Origin: Quillaja saponaria
Taxonomy: Eukaryota > Streptophyta > Magnoliopsida > Fabales > Quillajaceae
Length of the DNA stretch: 64,000 bases
Reading direction: 5' to 3'
Assembly: GCA_029379385.1 (NCBI GenBank)
Contig: CM055612.1
Coordinates: 6,448,001 to 6,512,000, forward strand
Under the pieces are notes generated by a model, which searched no databases, was not told the origin of the DNA, and saw only the letters and a list, made by a program, of their open reading frames with translations. The translations under genes and the position numbers were made by a program. This document shows positions 22,979 to 34,740 of this stretch, piece after piece; position 1 is the stretch's first letter, and each line of letters starts with the position of its first letter.

Positions 22979-25900
22979 GTTTTTGTTCTGTTTTTGGTGT
23001 TTTAGTCCCAAATACAATGTGTAGAATACAGATGCAATGAATATGGTAAAGAGATTTGGATTCATTGCATGGGACTGATATTCTATAGAGAATATTGGAC
23101 TCTTAGATGTATTAGAAAGAAAGAAGATGCTTCAGTTTCATGGTGTAAGTGTTTCTGTGAAATAAATTTGGAGAATGGAACCCAAAAGATTAGTAGGAAT
23201 GAGTAGTTTTAATCCATGTGATAATAATATGCTCGCATTCTATAATTAATTGAGCAATCACATGGTATCATGTCATAATGCTTTAGAGAAGTTTTTATCA
23301 GTTGCATGTTGGATATATTTATAATTAAATTAAAATAAAAAAAATTCTAGCCGACTTCTCTACATGCAACAAAAGGGGTAAGAAGAATCTGCAGGTTGAG
23401 ATGAAGAAGTCTGTATCATGGATTTGAATCTTCTTATGTTCCTTAATAGAATCATGTTAGAGAAAAATACAATGATTTTTCTATTCAAAAGAATTTTTTC
23501 TTAAAGGAAGGAAATTTTTGTGTCTTCTTCTTAAAAGGACTCCCTCACCATGTAAGTGGACACAACACCTACCTAGAGGAATAGATTTGAATTATCTTAA
23601 AAAATGGGTGGTGACAAGAATTACATATATGACCACTGGGTCAAGGGTAAGGGTGGCATACATGAGTGGGCTTAGAACAAACTTTAGGCTGAGAAAGATC
23701 ACCTTCGACCACTATTGTTGCCATTATGCATCCAGGTGTGATCACACAAGTTGGTAGTAAGCTAGCTATCCTTCCTTATATCTCTTCTTCTACTCTTTCC
23801 CTTTGGTTTGGTTTGGTTTGGTTTAGTTTGTAACCTACACTTCATAATGAAGAAAGTGATTGGGGGTGACGTGGAGTTTGGATCTGTTTAAACAGTACTA
23901 GAGTAGGTCCTAAGATGTCGAGGTGGAGTGCTCGAATCCCAAGAAAATGGGAGTGGATCCCAAGATATGGAGGAAAAGTGCTTGAATTCCGAAGAGATAA
24001 TACGTAAAAGAGAAAATTGAGGTTTGATAAGACATGAAAACACTTCAATAACAAAGTTAGTGGTGTATAGAACAGAACCACAGGGAAACGTAACGAGCAT
24101 ATAAAGGAGGAGAGAGAAGGTAACCCTCCAGTACTCAACCCAAGTGTTCCGGTTTGTACAAGTTTTTGGAGTAGGGCCCACCAAGATGTGTCGACTGCTG
24201 AATGGGGTGTTGTTTTGGGACACGTGGAACTCTCCAATTGGTGGGTACTATTTCACTACTTGCACCACGCACTCACAAGTCACATCCCATTTAGCCATTT
24301 CAAAGATTTTCCTTTTCATCAATACCATCCAATCCCATCTCTTATATTTGCACCATCTAATTCTTCTTCATCATCATCAATATCATCATCATCATGATCC
24401 GCTCCTCCACCATTAATCCAAATTCCATATTTATCACCTTCCCCACCAATAACAAACCCAGTTCCATGGACCATGGTGCTAACTGCTAAGCAATGATATC
24501 CCAGCCTTCAAGCAATATTTCTCAAAATTCCTCACCTTCCAGAAAGGTTGAAAAACCACGACACCAGAGCTTGAACCTGGGCTGTGAAAAGCTTCAGCCT
24601 TCAGCATCACTTTTGGGTTTTATACTCTTCAACACGTGAAAAGTATAAAATTAATTTTAGACGTGTGCATCGAACTTGGGCCTGTTGGCCCGCTTCATTA
24701 GTCTCAAGCCCATACCATACGTGGCTAAACTAACAATATAATTTTTTTCACACTTTGGGCTTAGAACACTAGCTCTCCCACTTCCCATTTCTCATTTTAG
24801 AACATGAGATATTAAGAAGAACATCACAAGTAATTATTATTATGAAGTGTCCGAATTTATAAAATTGAAAATTTAATTATAATTCATATAAAGAATTATA
24901 ATCGAAATTATAGAACATTTGATTATCAAGAAATAGTAGCGACAAGTTATTTACTTGGAGTCACTGAGCAATAAGTTTGAATATGTAAAAAATAAACTAA
25001 AACAATTTGATGATGACAACAACCTTATATTATTGGTGAGTTTATTAATAAATTATGACACATGAATCCGATGAAACAATGTTATATATTTCAAATACTA
25101 TACAACAAATTAATATGTTAGATCAATGTCATGCACGTTCATTACCTTCAAAAATCAGAGGGAATGGCAGAGTAATTATGTGACTGTACAGCTAGCAAAG
25201 CCTGAATTTTGCTAGAATTAGTTAAGTGTGTGACTGTGTAAGAGGGTGTGAATTTGGAAATTACACATAGGGGATGCAATCCTTGCATTGTAGAAGAAAT
25301 ATGGAAGATATTAAAGGCTGCAAAAACAAGATTCAAAACAATTATGAGTCCCCCACTCCTAAACTACTTTTTCAGTCTAGTCACTATCCTTGTCTCCTCT
25401 TTCATTTTTCTTACTTGCACAACTATACCACCAAATAATTTTAGTACTTTTTTTTTTTTTTTTTTTCTCTGCTAGACTGAGCTATGATAAAATTTTAATC
25501 AAAACCACGAAAATATTAAAAATTTGATGAGAGTTTTACATTATAATAATGTTTTTAAAGATTATTAGATATGTCTTTGGTGAAGTCAAGTGATCTTGTA
25601 TAAATACATATTGGATAATATAAGTTTATTTGAGAGGGAAGATTAAGTATGTTATGATGGGCATGATATTCTCTTTTGTTTCGAATATATTTTATAATAA
25701 GGACTAAATACTCTAAATTAACTTCTAAATATGATTATATGACTCTTTCTATTTTTTAAGTTATTGAACAAAAAAAGTGGCAATGTTCTAGAGTAATTAC
25801 AAACAAACAATTTGTGGATTGTGATATTTGGCTGTTACAACTTACATATGTGTTTAAAGTGGGTCATAAAGACAATTATAACCTGGAGAAGGAAATAAAG

Positions 25901-28360
25901 CTGGTTTCCCGCCAGCTGACATGAAAGTGACTCAAGTATGGGTATGGAAAAGAGTCAGACCTCAGAAGAGAGAGAGAGAGAGGAATCACATGCCATACCA
26001 TACACTATTACACTGTACAATTAATACAGTATTTTCTATTTTTTCTGTATTTTTTTTGTGTGCACTGTTTGGTTTTGGACTATTGTCCTCTGCAAGTACC
26101 AAGGTTATTCAAGTGATTACAATCTTACTAAAATATAAAATATATGTATTTTTATTTTTTCTAATAAATAAAAAATTTAGATATATTGACTATATATTAT
26201 ATATTAATTCAAAAAATAATAGAAACAAAATAACTTTTCAAGCGAAATGCATGTGGAAGTTAAACTAATCACTACCATGTCAACCAACTTGTACACCTTT
26301 TTTTTTTTTTTTTTTCCCACTTTGTATATTGGGGTGTTGATTGTAAACTATATGATTACACTAACTAATAAAACTTATATACCACTTTAATTGAAATAAA
26401 ATAGAATACAATAAATAATTAAGTTTATGACACCAATGAGATATTTTTATGAAATTATAAAAATTTGAATATAAAAAATTAATTACTTGCATGAACCCAT
26501 AGCTAAATAAATAGGTAAGATTTATATGTTTTAAATCTAATCACATATTTGCTATTTTAATATTATTTTCGTTTAACATTCAATTAAATTTTCGTTAGTT
26601 ATATAACATGTCATGGGGACGGTGGATGACGTCACTAAATGTCGGACAAGAAGGGCACGTAGGCAGCTCCCATAAATACCGACAGTATAATTTTTGCCGA
26701 AATGAATCCGTGTCCCAAGTCTTAACATTATTTATTCGGTAAAAAATAATATATATTTACAATAAGTTATTCAAGGAAAATTTTTTTTTTAACTAATTGC
26801 CTAAGATTTTATAAGTATAATTTTTATAATATTTATTATAATAATTAACTATAATTTTAATATATTAATACATAAATATTTTTCTAAAAAAAATTAATTT
26901 TCAAATATTATATTTATTACATTTTAACACTTCTTAAAATATAAATAATTTAAATTTTAAATTAATGTCCTAAATTTGAGTTTAGTAATATTTTTTAAGA
27001 GAGTGTTGTTATTTAAAGTCACCTCACTTAAAAGTTTTTTGGTCAAATTTTTTTTTTTTTTTTTATGGATACTTCTTTTAATACTTTTAAAAAGTCAATG
27101 ATGATTTTAAAATCACCCCAAACAAAATTTTTAAAAGTTAGTTGTAACTTTCTAAAATTAAAAATACAAAAATTACATTATTAATTTTAAAAATTCATTA
27201 AATATATATTTAATTAATTTATAAACCATCTAATTTATCTCTCCAAATATATCATTAATTAATGATAATTATTTTTGTTATTTTATATATTTACCGTTGC
27301 TTGTTATTTATTTTACCAAATACCTTGTTTATTATTTTTACTACTCACATCAACAATTGTAAAAGATTTACCAAATAGGGTTGAAGTGACTTTTTAACAA
27401 TTATTTTTTCATAGCATGATAGTCACAATAGTTTTTAAAAGTCACATTATTACTTGATCATTCTATGTATGATTTTTTGAATTTGATAAATTTGAAAAAT
27501 AGTAAATGATTTATAACACAAAGATGAAATTATGGTCAATAAATATGATCTTTGGAATGAATATGATTTTTGAAATTTCAAATATTATAAAATTAGTAAA
27601 TAATTTATCATATAATACTAAAATCAAAATCAACAAGTGTAATAAATGATACAAAATTTTTATTTATTAACTTAACAAGGGCACTTGTGAAAAGAATTCT
27701 ATTAATTTATATAATATAGTAATTATTTCATTCTTGAGTGTATAATTTATTACTGTAAGAAATAACGTATAAAAATAAACAGTCATTTTAAAACAAAACA
27801 ATCATTTATGTTCAGAATTTAAATATTTGTATTATGTTATTGTTATTAAATATTTATAAGAAATAATTAATTATTCTTTAATCTTAATGAATTAGCCTAA
27901 TAGTCAATAAAGCTTATTTCATTGATTTTTTGAGTTCTAATAATCTTGGAGTGACTAATATTCTCAAAAAAATTTCAATCCCAGCATATAATTTACTTTT
28001 AATAGAAGTGAAAGTAATTAGTCAAAATACATATAAACTTATCTAAATACACATGATTACTAAATAAATAAAACAATATTTTTATATTATTATTGTTATT
28101 ATATGTGTATATATATATAAAATATTAAAAGAGTTACGCTAGTGAATAGTTAGCCAATAGTCAAGAATGAATATAATACTTATTAATTTTTTAATTTCGA
28201 AATGAATAATTTATTTGAGGCTGCATCAAAAAAAGATTAATGAATTAATGGATGCAGATCAGCAACTAGGACAAATTTATTTTATTTTATTTTATGAGGT
28301 AGACTCAACTTTGATGCAGAAGGGAAATTGATGTCCACATTCTTCTCTAGTCTTATCTTC
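22979..28360. other. Long AT-rich intergenic stretch
   Basis: About 5.4 kb with no convincing gene. A (GGTTT)n run lies at 23804-23830. A less AT-rich segment at about 24150-24660 includes a CACGTGG box and two short consecutive ORFs (see findings). A palindromic TGACGTCA box lies at 26627-26634, with poly(T) runs near 25448, 26300 and 27048. From 26700 to 28300 the sequence is extremely A/T-rich and resembles old transposon debris, but I could not define an element. Confidence 0.55.
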
Positions 28361-28368
28361 TATAAATA
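28361..28368 (+). promoter_or_regulatory. Candidate TATA box of the ZF-HD gene
   Basis: TATAAATA lies 160 bases before the start codon at 28522. Transcription would start near 28395 and give a leader of about 130 bases, which is typical. Confidence 0.55.
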
Positions 28369-28521
28369 CAAACAAGTATCAGTTATTATCCATGGTTAAA
28401 TTGGCATTGTTTATCACTTCGCACAGTTCCACAGATCATGTAGAAATATTCTAGATCGTCTACCATAATTTTTCCTTAAAAAAAACAAATTTAAGAAAAA
28501 TAGAGATAGGGTCAGAAAGAC

Positions 28522-29322
28522 ATGGATTTTGACGAGCACGAGGACCAAGAAGAAGAAATGGGTATCCCGTCGCCTCCGCCGCCGCCGGGTTACGACTCAG
28601 TCGGCAACTCAGGTGGAAGAGCTACCAAAATGGGTACCGGTGGAGGAGGAGGAGGAGGAGGAGGAGATGCTACTGTTTGTGCTTCGGCTCAGACAGGAAG
28701 AAAAGGTGGGCCCAGTGGCGCAATCAGGTACAGGGATTGTCTTAAGAACCATGCGGTTGGTATCGGTGGACAGGCTGTTGACGGTTGCTGTGAGTTCATG
28801 GCGGCGGGTGATGACGGCACACTCGACGCCCTAAAATGCGCCGCGTGTGGCTGTCACCGCAATTTTCACCGGAAAGAGACTAGTGATGGAGATCAAATCA
28901 CCCGTTCGTACCAGCACCACCACCAGAGTAATTACCACCACCAATTCTCCACTTACTACCGTGCTCCACCACCGCCAGGATATCTCCACCATTTGACTAC
29001 TCAGCCGATGATGCCGTACCGGCCATTAGCTCTGCCAGCTGCTGCATCAGGTGGAGAACACAGCAGGGAAGAAGAGGACATGTCAAATCCGAGTAGTAGC
29101 GGCGGTGGCGGTAGCGGCAGAGGAATGAAGAAAAGGTTTAGGACAAAATTTACTCAAGAACAGAGAGAGAAAATGTTCGCATTTGCGGAGAGTTTAGGAT
29201 GGAGGATTCAGAGGCATGACGAAGGTGTTGTTGAACAATTCTGTGAGGAAAATGGAGTGAAGAGAAATGTGCTTAAGGTTTGGATGCACAATAACAAGCA
29301 CACTCTTGGTAAGAAACCCTAA
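28522..29322 (+). CDS. Zinc-finger homeodomain (ZF-HD) transcription factor
   Basis: Single-exon protein of 266 aa; ZF-HD genes are typically intronless. After an acidic start ([13 protein letters not shown]), a proline run and a run of nine glycines comes the ZF-HD dimerisation domain at about residues 68-119: [20 protein letters not shown], then [20 protein letters not shown]. Its conserved Cys and His residues are all present. A His/Pro-rich linker is followed by the divergent plant homeodomain at about 203-262 ([19 protein letters not shown], ending [17 protein letters not shown]). The C-terminus matches the ZHD1/ZHD2 subgroup. These nuclear proteins dimerise through the zinc finger and bind ATTA-core sites. 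The exact subgroup member is uncertain. A TATA box lies at 28361. Confidence 0.92.
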   Translation: MDFDEHEDQEEEMGIPSPPPPPGYDSVGNSGGRATKMGTGGGGGGGGGDATVCASAQTGRKGGPSGAIRYRDCLKNHAVGIGGQAVDGCCEFMAAGDDGTLDALKCAACGCHRNFHRKETSDGDQITRSYQHHHQSNYHHQFSTYYRAPPPPGYLHHLTTQPMMPYRPLALPAAASGGEHSREEEDMSNPSSSGGGGSGRGMKKRFRTKFTQEQREKMFAFAESLGWRIQRHDEGVVEQFCEENGVKRNVLKVWMHNNKHTLGKKP

Positions 29323-32047
29323 TTTTCTTCTTCTTTTTTGGGTTTTACTTCGTAGGAAAAAAAATAAAAAAATTTGTTGGACATTTCTAGAACTAGCAAT
29401 AGGATGAATGAGTGTGTGTGTTTGGGAATAGAGAACATTGTAATGGAGATTTATTTAATCAGCTAGCTAGCTAGCTAGGGTTTTCATTGATTTTTCATTG
29501 CTACATTGACGATGATATCATAATTCTCTGGGAACCTTCAACTTCCATGAAATCAAAGCTGGTTTTGAATTATATGAGGTAGCTATTCATAATTTCATAT
29601 TGCAGATTAATTCCCAGATAAATATAGAAATTAAATTCAAGAAATTGTTTCTAAGAATGTATTCTTTCATCTTATAGATATCATATGTATTAAAAAGGAA
29701 TTTTTTCGGAGATTAAAAAATTGAAAACTTGGGATTTCAGGAAATTAATTCCAAGTAGCTAGAAGTTGAAAGTTAAGGATGATGAACACAAACAACGTGT
29801 ATGGCATGCAAAGAAAGAGCTTCTTCCTCTTTTGTGTACAACTGTACATTCACATCTGTCATATTTTTCTGTTTTTCCTCCATTTCACCGCTCCAAACAG
29901 CTTTACTCATTTCTCTCTCATATTAATTCCTCAGAAAATCAATTCCTGTGCATTCTGATTCTGGAGAACTGTATTCATTCAGTTCATTTATTTCATGCCC
30001 AAAAATTAATTAAAGCACCGGCAACTTCATTTGGGGATCAATCTCAAATACCCAGATTCACATTAATGTCATTTTATGTGTGAAACTGGCAATGCCATTG
30101 CCACAGTCAGATCTATTTTACAGTTTTTTTTTCTTTTTATACTTTTTTTGTTTTATATTTAATTAGAAAAGGTTAATTCTGAGTGGGTATTCAGTATTCA
30201 GGACAAGTTTGTACAGTGGGTGGTTACCAGTTCTGTGACTCTGTCACATTACTGCAGATATGCAGATTTACTCTGATGCTGATTGCGATGAATAGATGAA
30301 TACGAAGGTTTGCTTTTGTTCCCCAAATTTTAACATTTTCCATTTTTATATTATTCAGTACTGTTAATTATAATTAAGTTGACGAACTAATCTTAAACAT
30401 GAACTGTAATATTAGTTTTTCTTTTTGCATGCATGAACGTGGGATATAACCTTGTACAGTTGAGATGGAGAGACAATCCAGCTGATACATATGTATATGT
30501 CAATATATAGATAACATTTTTTGCGAATAATGTTTCTAGATAAATCGTAACTATAATGAAAGTGTCATTAATATTATTTATAATTACAAAAAATAAAACT
30601 TCAAAATACACCTAATCCTTGGTTAAAACATAATAAGATCGAGATTAAGTTCGAATCTTGACACATGATTTACAGAAAGATTTATTCTCTTGACCAAACA
30701 CCGTCTTAATTTCCATCTTTCATCATTACAACTATAATCACACCTAGATAGCTTATATCAAATTGCATGATTTTGATGTACGATGCATCAGCCTTGCTAG
30801 AGCTGATTAAAGAACTATTTTTTTTTTTTCTTACAAAAAAAAAGAACTAATTATTTTTTTTTGAAAAAACATGGTATATGTTTCTTTTTCTTCCCAATCC
30901 CATGATCAATTATTGAAGAGGAAACACAAATAAGGCAGTAATTATTCTGAAATGTAAGAAGAAAGTTTTTAAAATTCCTTCATTTTCAATGCCTATTCTC
31001 CTAACTTCCTTTTCTTTTTGTTCTAAATTTGTTCTAGTTCCTTTTTATTATGCCGGTTGGTACGCTGGTAAGCAACAGATTGATAATGGACCAACCTTGG
31101 GTCCTACTGGATACGAAGGTTAATCAATGCTTCCATCTCAATCAGATTACCATCAGTTAGTTTTATTTGGGCCCAGACATGTTAAGTAAATCACCCATCT
31201 GGGTCAGGCCTGGTCCGAAGAACATGTTGGAATTAGGGGACAAATAATAAAATAAGTATCTTTCTAATTTATTCAGTCTTCACTAAATTAGAATTAATTC
31301 TAATTCCCAGGAGCTAGCAGAACAATGTAGGAAAAATCTTCAGCATGAAACAACCTGTTTTCTCCTTCAACATCAACAACGTTGCGTATAAAACAAAGCT
31401 AAGTCCTATGAGCTAACAGATATCTGCAACAGAAACATCGTAAAGATCAACACCCAAACCAGCAACGAAGCCTTAAATCCCGAGACATCAAGGGGTTTAG
31501 TGCCAGCTTTTTTTTCTCCATAACCTGACCATGAACTCCTCATGTACTCAGTAATTAGAATAAGATTTTCAGCTGAACAATTTGCATAGCTGGTTAAAGA
31601 GAGATACATATTTGTTTCTCAACCTTCTTATAACTATCAACTTCTGGCCACCGCTCTTCGTAGGCCACCGAAATGGTTCAGTCATCATGCATTTACCATC
31701 ACTTTGTTTTAACAACAGCTGCAAATCTATTTAATCAATATTCTTGGATAAATGAATTGGTGTACTTCTTAAAAAACAAATACATATGAACCCACGAGTT
31801 TCAGCTACAACAAACTTGTTTATCAATTCTCCTTTTACAATCAGTCTAGGTATCATAGATAGAATCACAACGAACGAGTTTTGAATAACACAACATCAGA
31901 GCATTTACAACACACATTTCAGCTAAGGTATTCCATATTTCTGTAAAGAATATATTATCTACACAAACTTTCAGGCAATATGATCTGTTGGCCCTGTTCT
32001 ACCATGACATGGTAAAAGGTGATGCTTGTCTAGCCTTCTGTGCACCA
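29323..32047. other. Intergenic DNA between the ZF-HD and GEM-like genes
   Basis: The left part is the ZF-HD 3' region (a GCTA repeat at about 29462-29477). The right part, from about 31870, is probably the 3' UTR of the minus-strand GEM-like gene. A minus-strand 67-codon frame at 31406-31609 ends in a hydrophobic segment and is treated as a finding. No RNA gene was seen. Confidence 0.5.
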
Positions 32048-34740
32048 CTAGCTGCGAGGCTGCAAAGCACCTAGAAGACTTTTAACAGCATTATCATAGT
32101 ATACAAAGCCCATAAACCAAAATTCATGGTTGTCAACCGAGATTATCTGTATGTATTTTTCAGCTGGGTTGATTTTGCTTGTTGATGGATTCACTGCTCT
32201 CAGCTGATGTAATGGAATAAGTACCTAATTGTTCATGTCAAGAAAGCATCCATCATACTGTTACGAACAATTGAAAGGAAGTTACAATAAAATGAAATTT
32301 AATAAAGAGCATAAACATTATTCACCAATACAGAATAGTCGATAAGTCAACTCAGATGAACCAAATCCTAGAATTAAGTATTGTCAGATTAATCAACTGT
32401 ATAGGAAAAGCAAATGTGGCAGGAGATGAACTTGTTAATGCAATATGCAAGCAAAGTTTTGTCAAAATCCATCTAATAAGGGTCTTAATCTCAATCTTAA
32501 GTAATTTTTTTTAATTAGATAGCAAAAAATGATGAGATTCTATGACTATATGAACAACAGTACTTATATGACCAAAAGTCAGAAAACCACGAAACAGGAT
32601 ATATATATATATATATATATCATTCTATTTTCAAGCCTACCATTTCCCGTGTTGTACCTAACGGGGGAATGGGGGGTGCCCTTAGACCCAATGGTTATGG
32701 TAATTTCAAGTTAATTGATAATACGGCAAACTATGTCACAATGTCTAGAAAATCTTCATTTGTAATACCCAAAAGTTTGAAAAATAAATGTAGATTATGC
32801 TACCATTCTCTTGGCAATGTAACTTGCAGTTGATTTAAAATTCCAATCACCAGTTGGACCAATTTTGTACTTCCAAACAGTCTTCAATAGTGTACTATTG
32901 GTCCTGTAGATAGGCCAATAGTCTATATGATATTTGAAATTGAAATATCAAACAGATTATTACGAATTCACAAACTAAAAATTAGGATATTTCAAAAGTC
33001 GTAGCTTTTCTTTTAACACAATAAAAAGTTCACTATGTATTTATAATTAGCTACTAATCAGAACACAATCTCGAGATAAATAATGCCATCACATTAAATA
33101 ATCTTCCTGAGAAAAAATTATCAATATCTTGTATCAGTGGTAGAATTACATCGTAATTCTACAATCAAGCTCAGGCATCAATCTTGCATAGCTGACAAGC
33201 ATGAAAACTCCAGCATACCTTATAATAGCTCCACGCAGTCTGCTCACCAACTTGGTAAGAAAGTGGATTGTCGCTACAAAATCCAAGCTTCTCTGTCGAC
33301 AAATACAGTATTCCCATAACAGGTCCAGCTGAAGTTGAAAGGTAGCAAGCAAATGTCTTCAGTAGTTGCTCCTCTGGAACAGTCTCAAAAGTTTGTCTAA
33401 AGAGCTTCTCATAACCACCTTCTGCAAGAACTTTTGTTCCCTGAGCAAGCCTACTCACGGCAGCATCAGCAAAACTAGGATTTGTTTTCACTGGTTCATA
33501 AAAGGTCAGTATAAGCATTAAGAGTAGCAATTAGCAAAGGAACTGGCTGAGAAATCAGTAAGCACCAACACTATCATTCATTCAACACCTCAACTCAACT
33601 AAGCCTTATCATTCATTCAACACCTACAAGCAACATTTCCGCAGAGCACCAAAACTGAAAAGTATATATTAAAAAGGATTTCAAAATGTAAAGACAACAG
33701 AAAAGAGGGTACAACGAGATCTAGCTCTCGTACGTCAAAACTCAACTTTTTACAATGAATCATATAGAGCAATCCACAGCTAAAACTGCCAGCATAAGGC
33801 ATGTAAATAAAGCAAGCTGCAAGAAAAGAAAGATACAACTAATTTACCTAGGAATTTGGTATATGATCAACTAAATTTAAATTTACCACGCCAGAACACA
33901 AGACAGAGAGGGCAATAAAAAGAAAATGTTCTTTGGCAGTGAAATAGAAAAATACGTACAGATACCATTACCAGGAACTAATAAAATTTAAACCCTAGTC
34001 CATTCTTCAACAAAATAAATAAATGAATTCAAAATTATGTAACGCCCAAAAGAAATGTTATTTTATAGCAGTTACAGATCATGTGATCCCAGCATTGCCC
34101 AAGAACATGTAGAAGAAGACATAAAAATAGCCATGTGAAACACTATTATGATTTCAAAGGTATCATATTCGTAGCAGTTGACATGGAATAACTACAGAAA
34201 TAAAAGACAATAGGCTTTAACACATACTGTGCTGCCACATATTCCCAGCAAGATCCTCAGCCTTCTTGGTCGCCTCCGCTGCTTTCTTCCCCCATTTTCC
34301 AAAAACATCTTTCACTGCATCAACTTTATCTGCCAAAATGAAAACTTTCAGATAAACAACGGGAGGCTTCGAATTCAATATTTTGAAAAACTTCATTGCA
34401 AATTCAATCAAGTGGGTAAACCAAAATATAGCAGTTACTCACTCTTGACAGATGACATCGGTGCGGTAGCCGGGGAGGGAGAGACATACGGATTGGACTC
34501 GTGCGGCATAGTAGTGGCAGAGTCACCGGAAATCGGAGCACGAACTTCGGAAGCACCGGAATTAATGTTAGTTTGTGCGGGAGAAGGTTGGGACATTGAA
34601 ACAGAAGTCCAATTCTCCTCCGGTGGAACTACATCTTTCGGATCGAGCTTCGGATATGGAGCATAGTCGGAAGAGTGAGCATCTTTGAGTTTGGGATCGG
34701 ACTCTGATTGCTTCGTGAAGTGGGTTTGATCAGCGCTCAT
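32048..34740 (-). CDS. GEM-like GRAM-domain protein (FIP1/GER family)
   Basis: Four exons on the minus strand join to 849 nt (282 aa): 34740-34443, 34329-34228, 33490-33219, 32224-32048. All joints are GT-AG and in frame. Residues 1-99 are low-complexity, Pro/Ser/Asp-rich, with the family's YAPYPKLDP motif. Exon 2 gives the conserved amphipathic stretch [20 protein letters not shown]. Exon 3 holds [20 protein letters not shown] and the start of the GRAM domain ([20 protein letters not shown], then [10 protein letters not shown]). Exon 4 completes it ([36 protein letters not shown]). GEM and GER proteins are linked to epidermal patterning, ABA response and reproduction, and GRAM domains bind membranes or phosphoinositides. 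The C-terminus ends ALQPRS. The family is certain; the ortholog is not. Confidence 0.92.
32600..32620. repeat. (TA)n microsatellite
   Basis: About ten uninterrupted AT dinucleotides inside intron 3 of the minus-strand GEM-like gene. Confidence 0.8.

Noticed and set aside
23842..24237. 131-codon minus-strand frame
   Set aside because: Composition and lack of motifs suggest a chance frame; an overlapping frame of similar length exists in another phase.
26627..26634. TGACGTCA bZIP-type palindrome
   Set aside because: Isolated 8-mer nearly 1.9 kb from the nearest start codon; expected by chance often enough that it is only noted within the intergenic entry.
30620..30665. GTTCGAATC, a tRNA/SINE B-box-like sequence
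   Set aside because: No convincing A box at the right spacing, no tRNA fold, and no poly(A) tail or target duplication to support a SINE.
34229..34666. 145-codon plus-strand frame
   Set aside because: Shadow of exons 1-2 of the GEM-like gene on the opposite strand.
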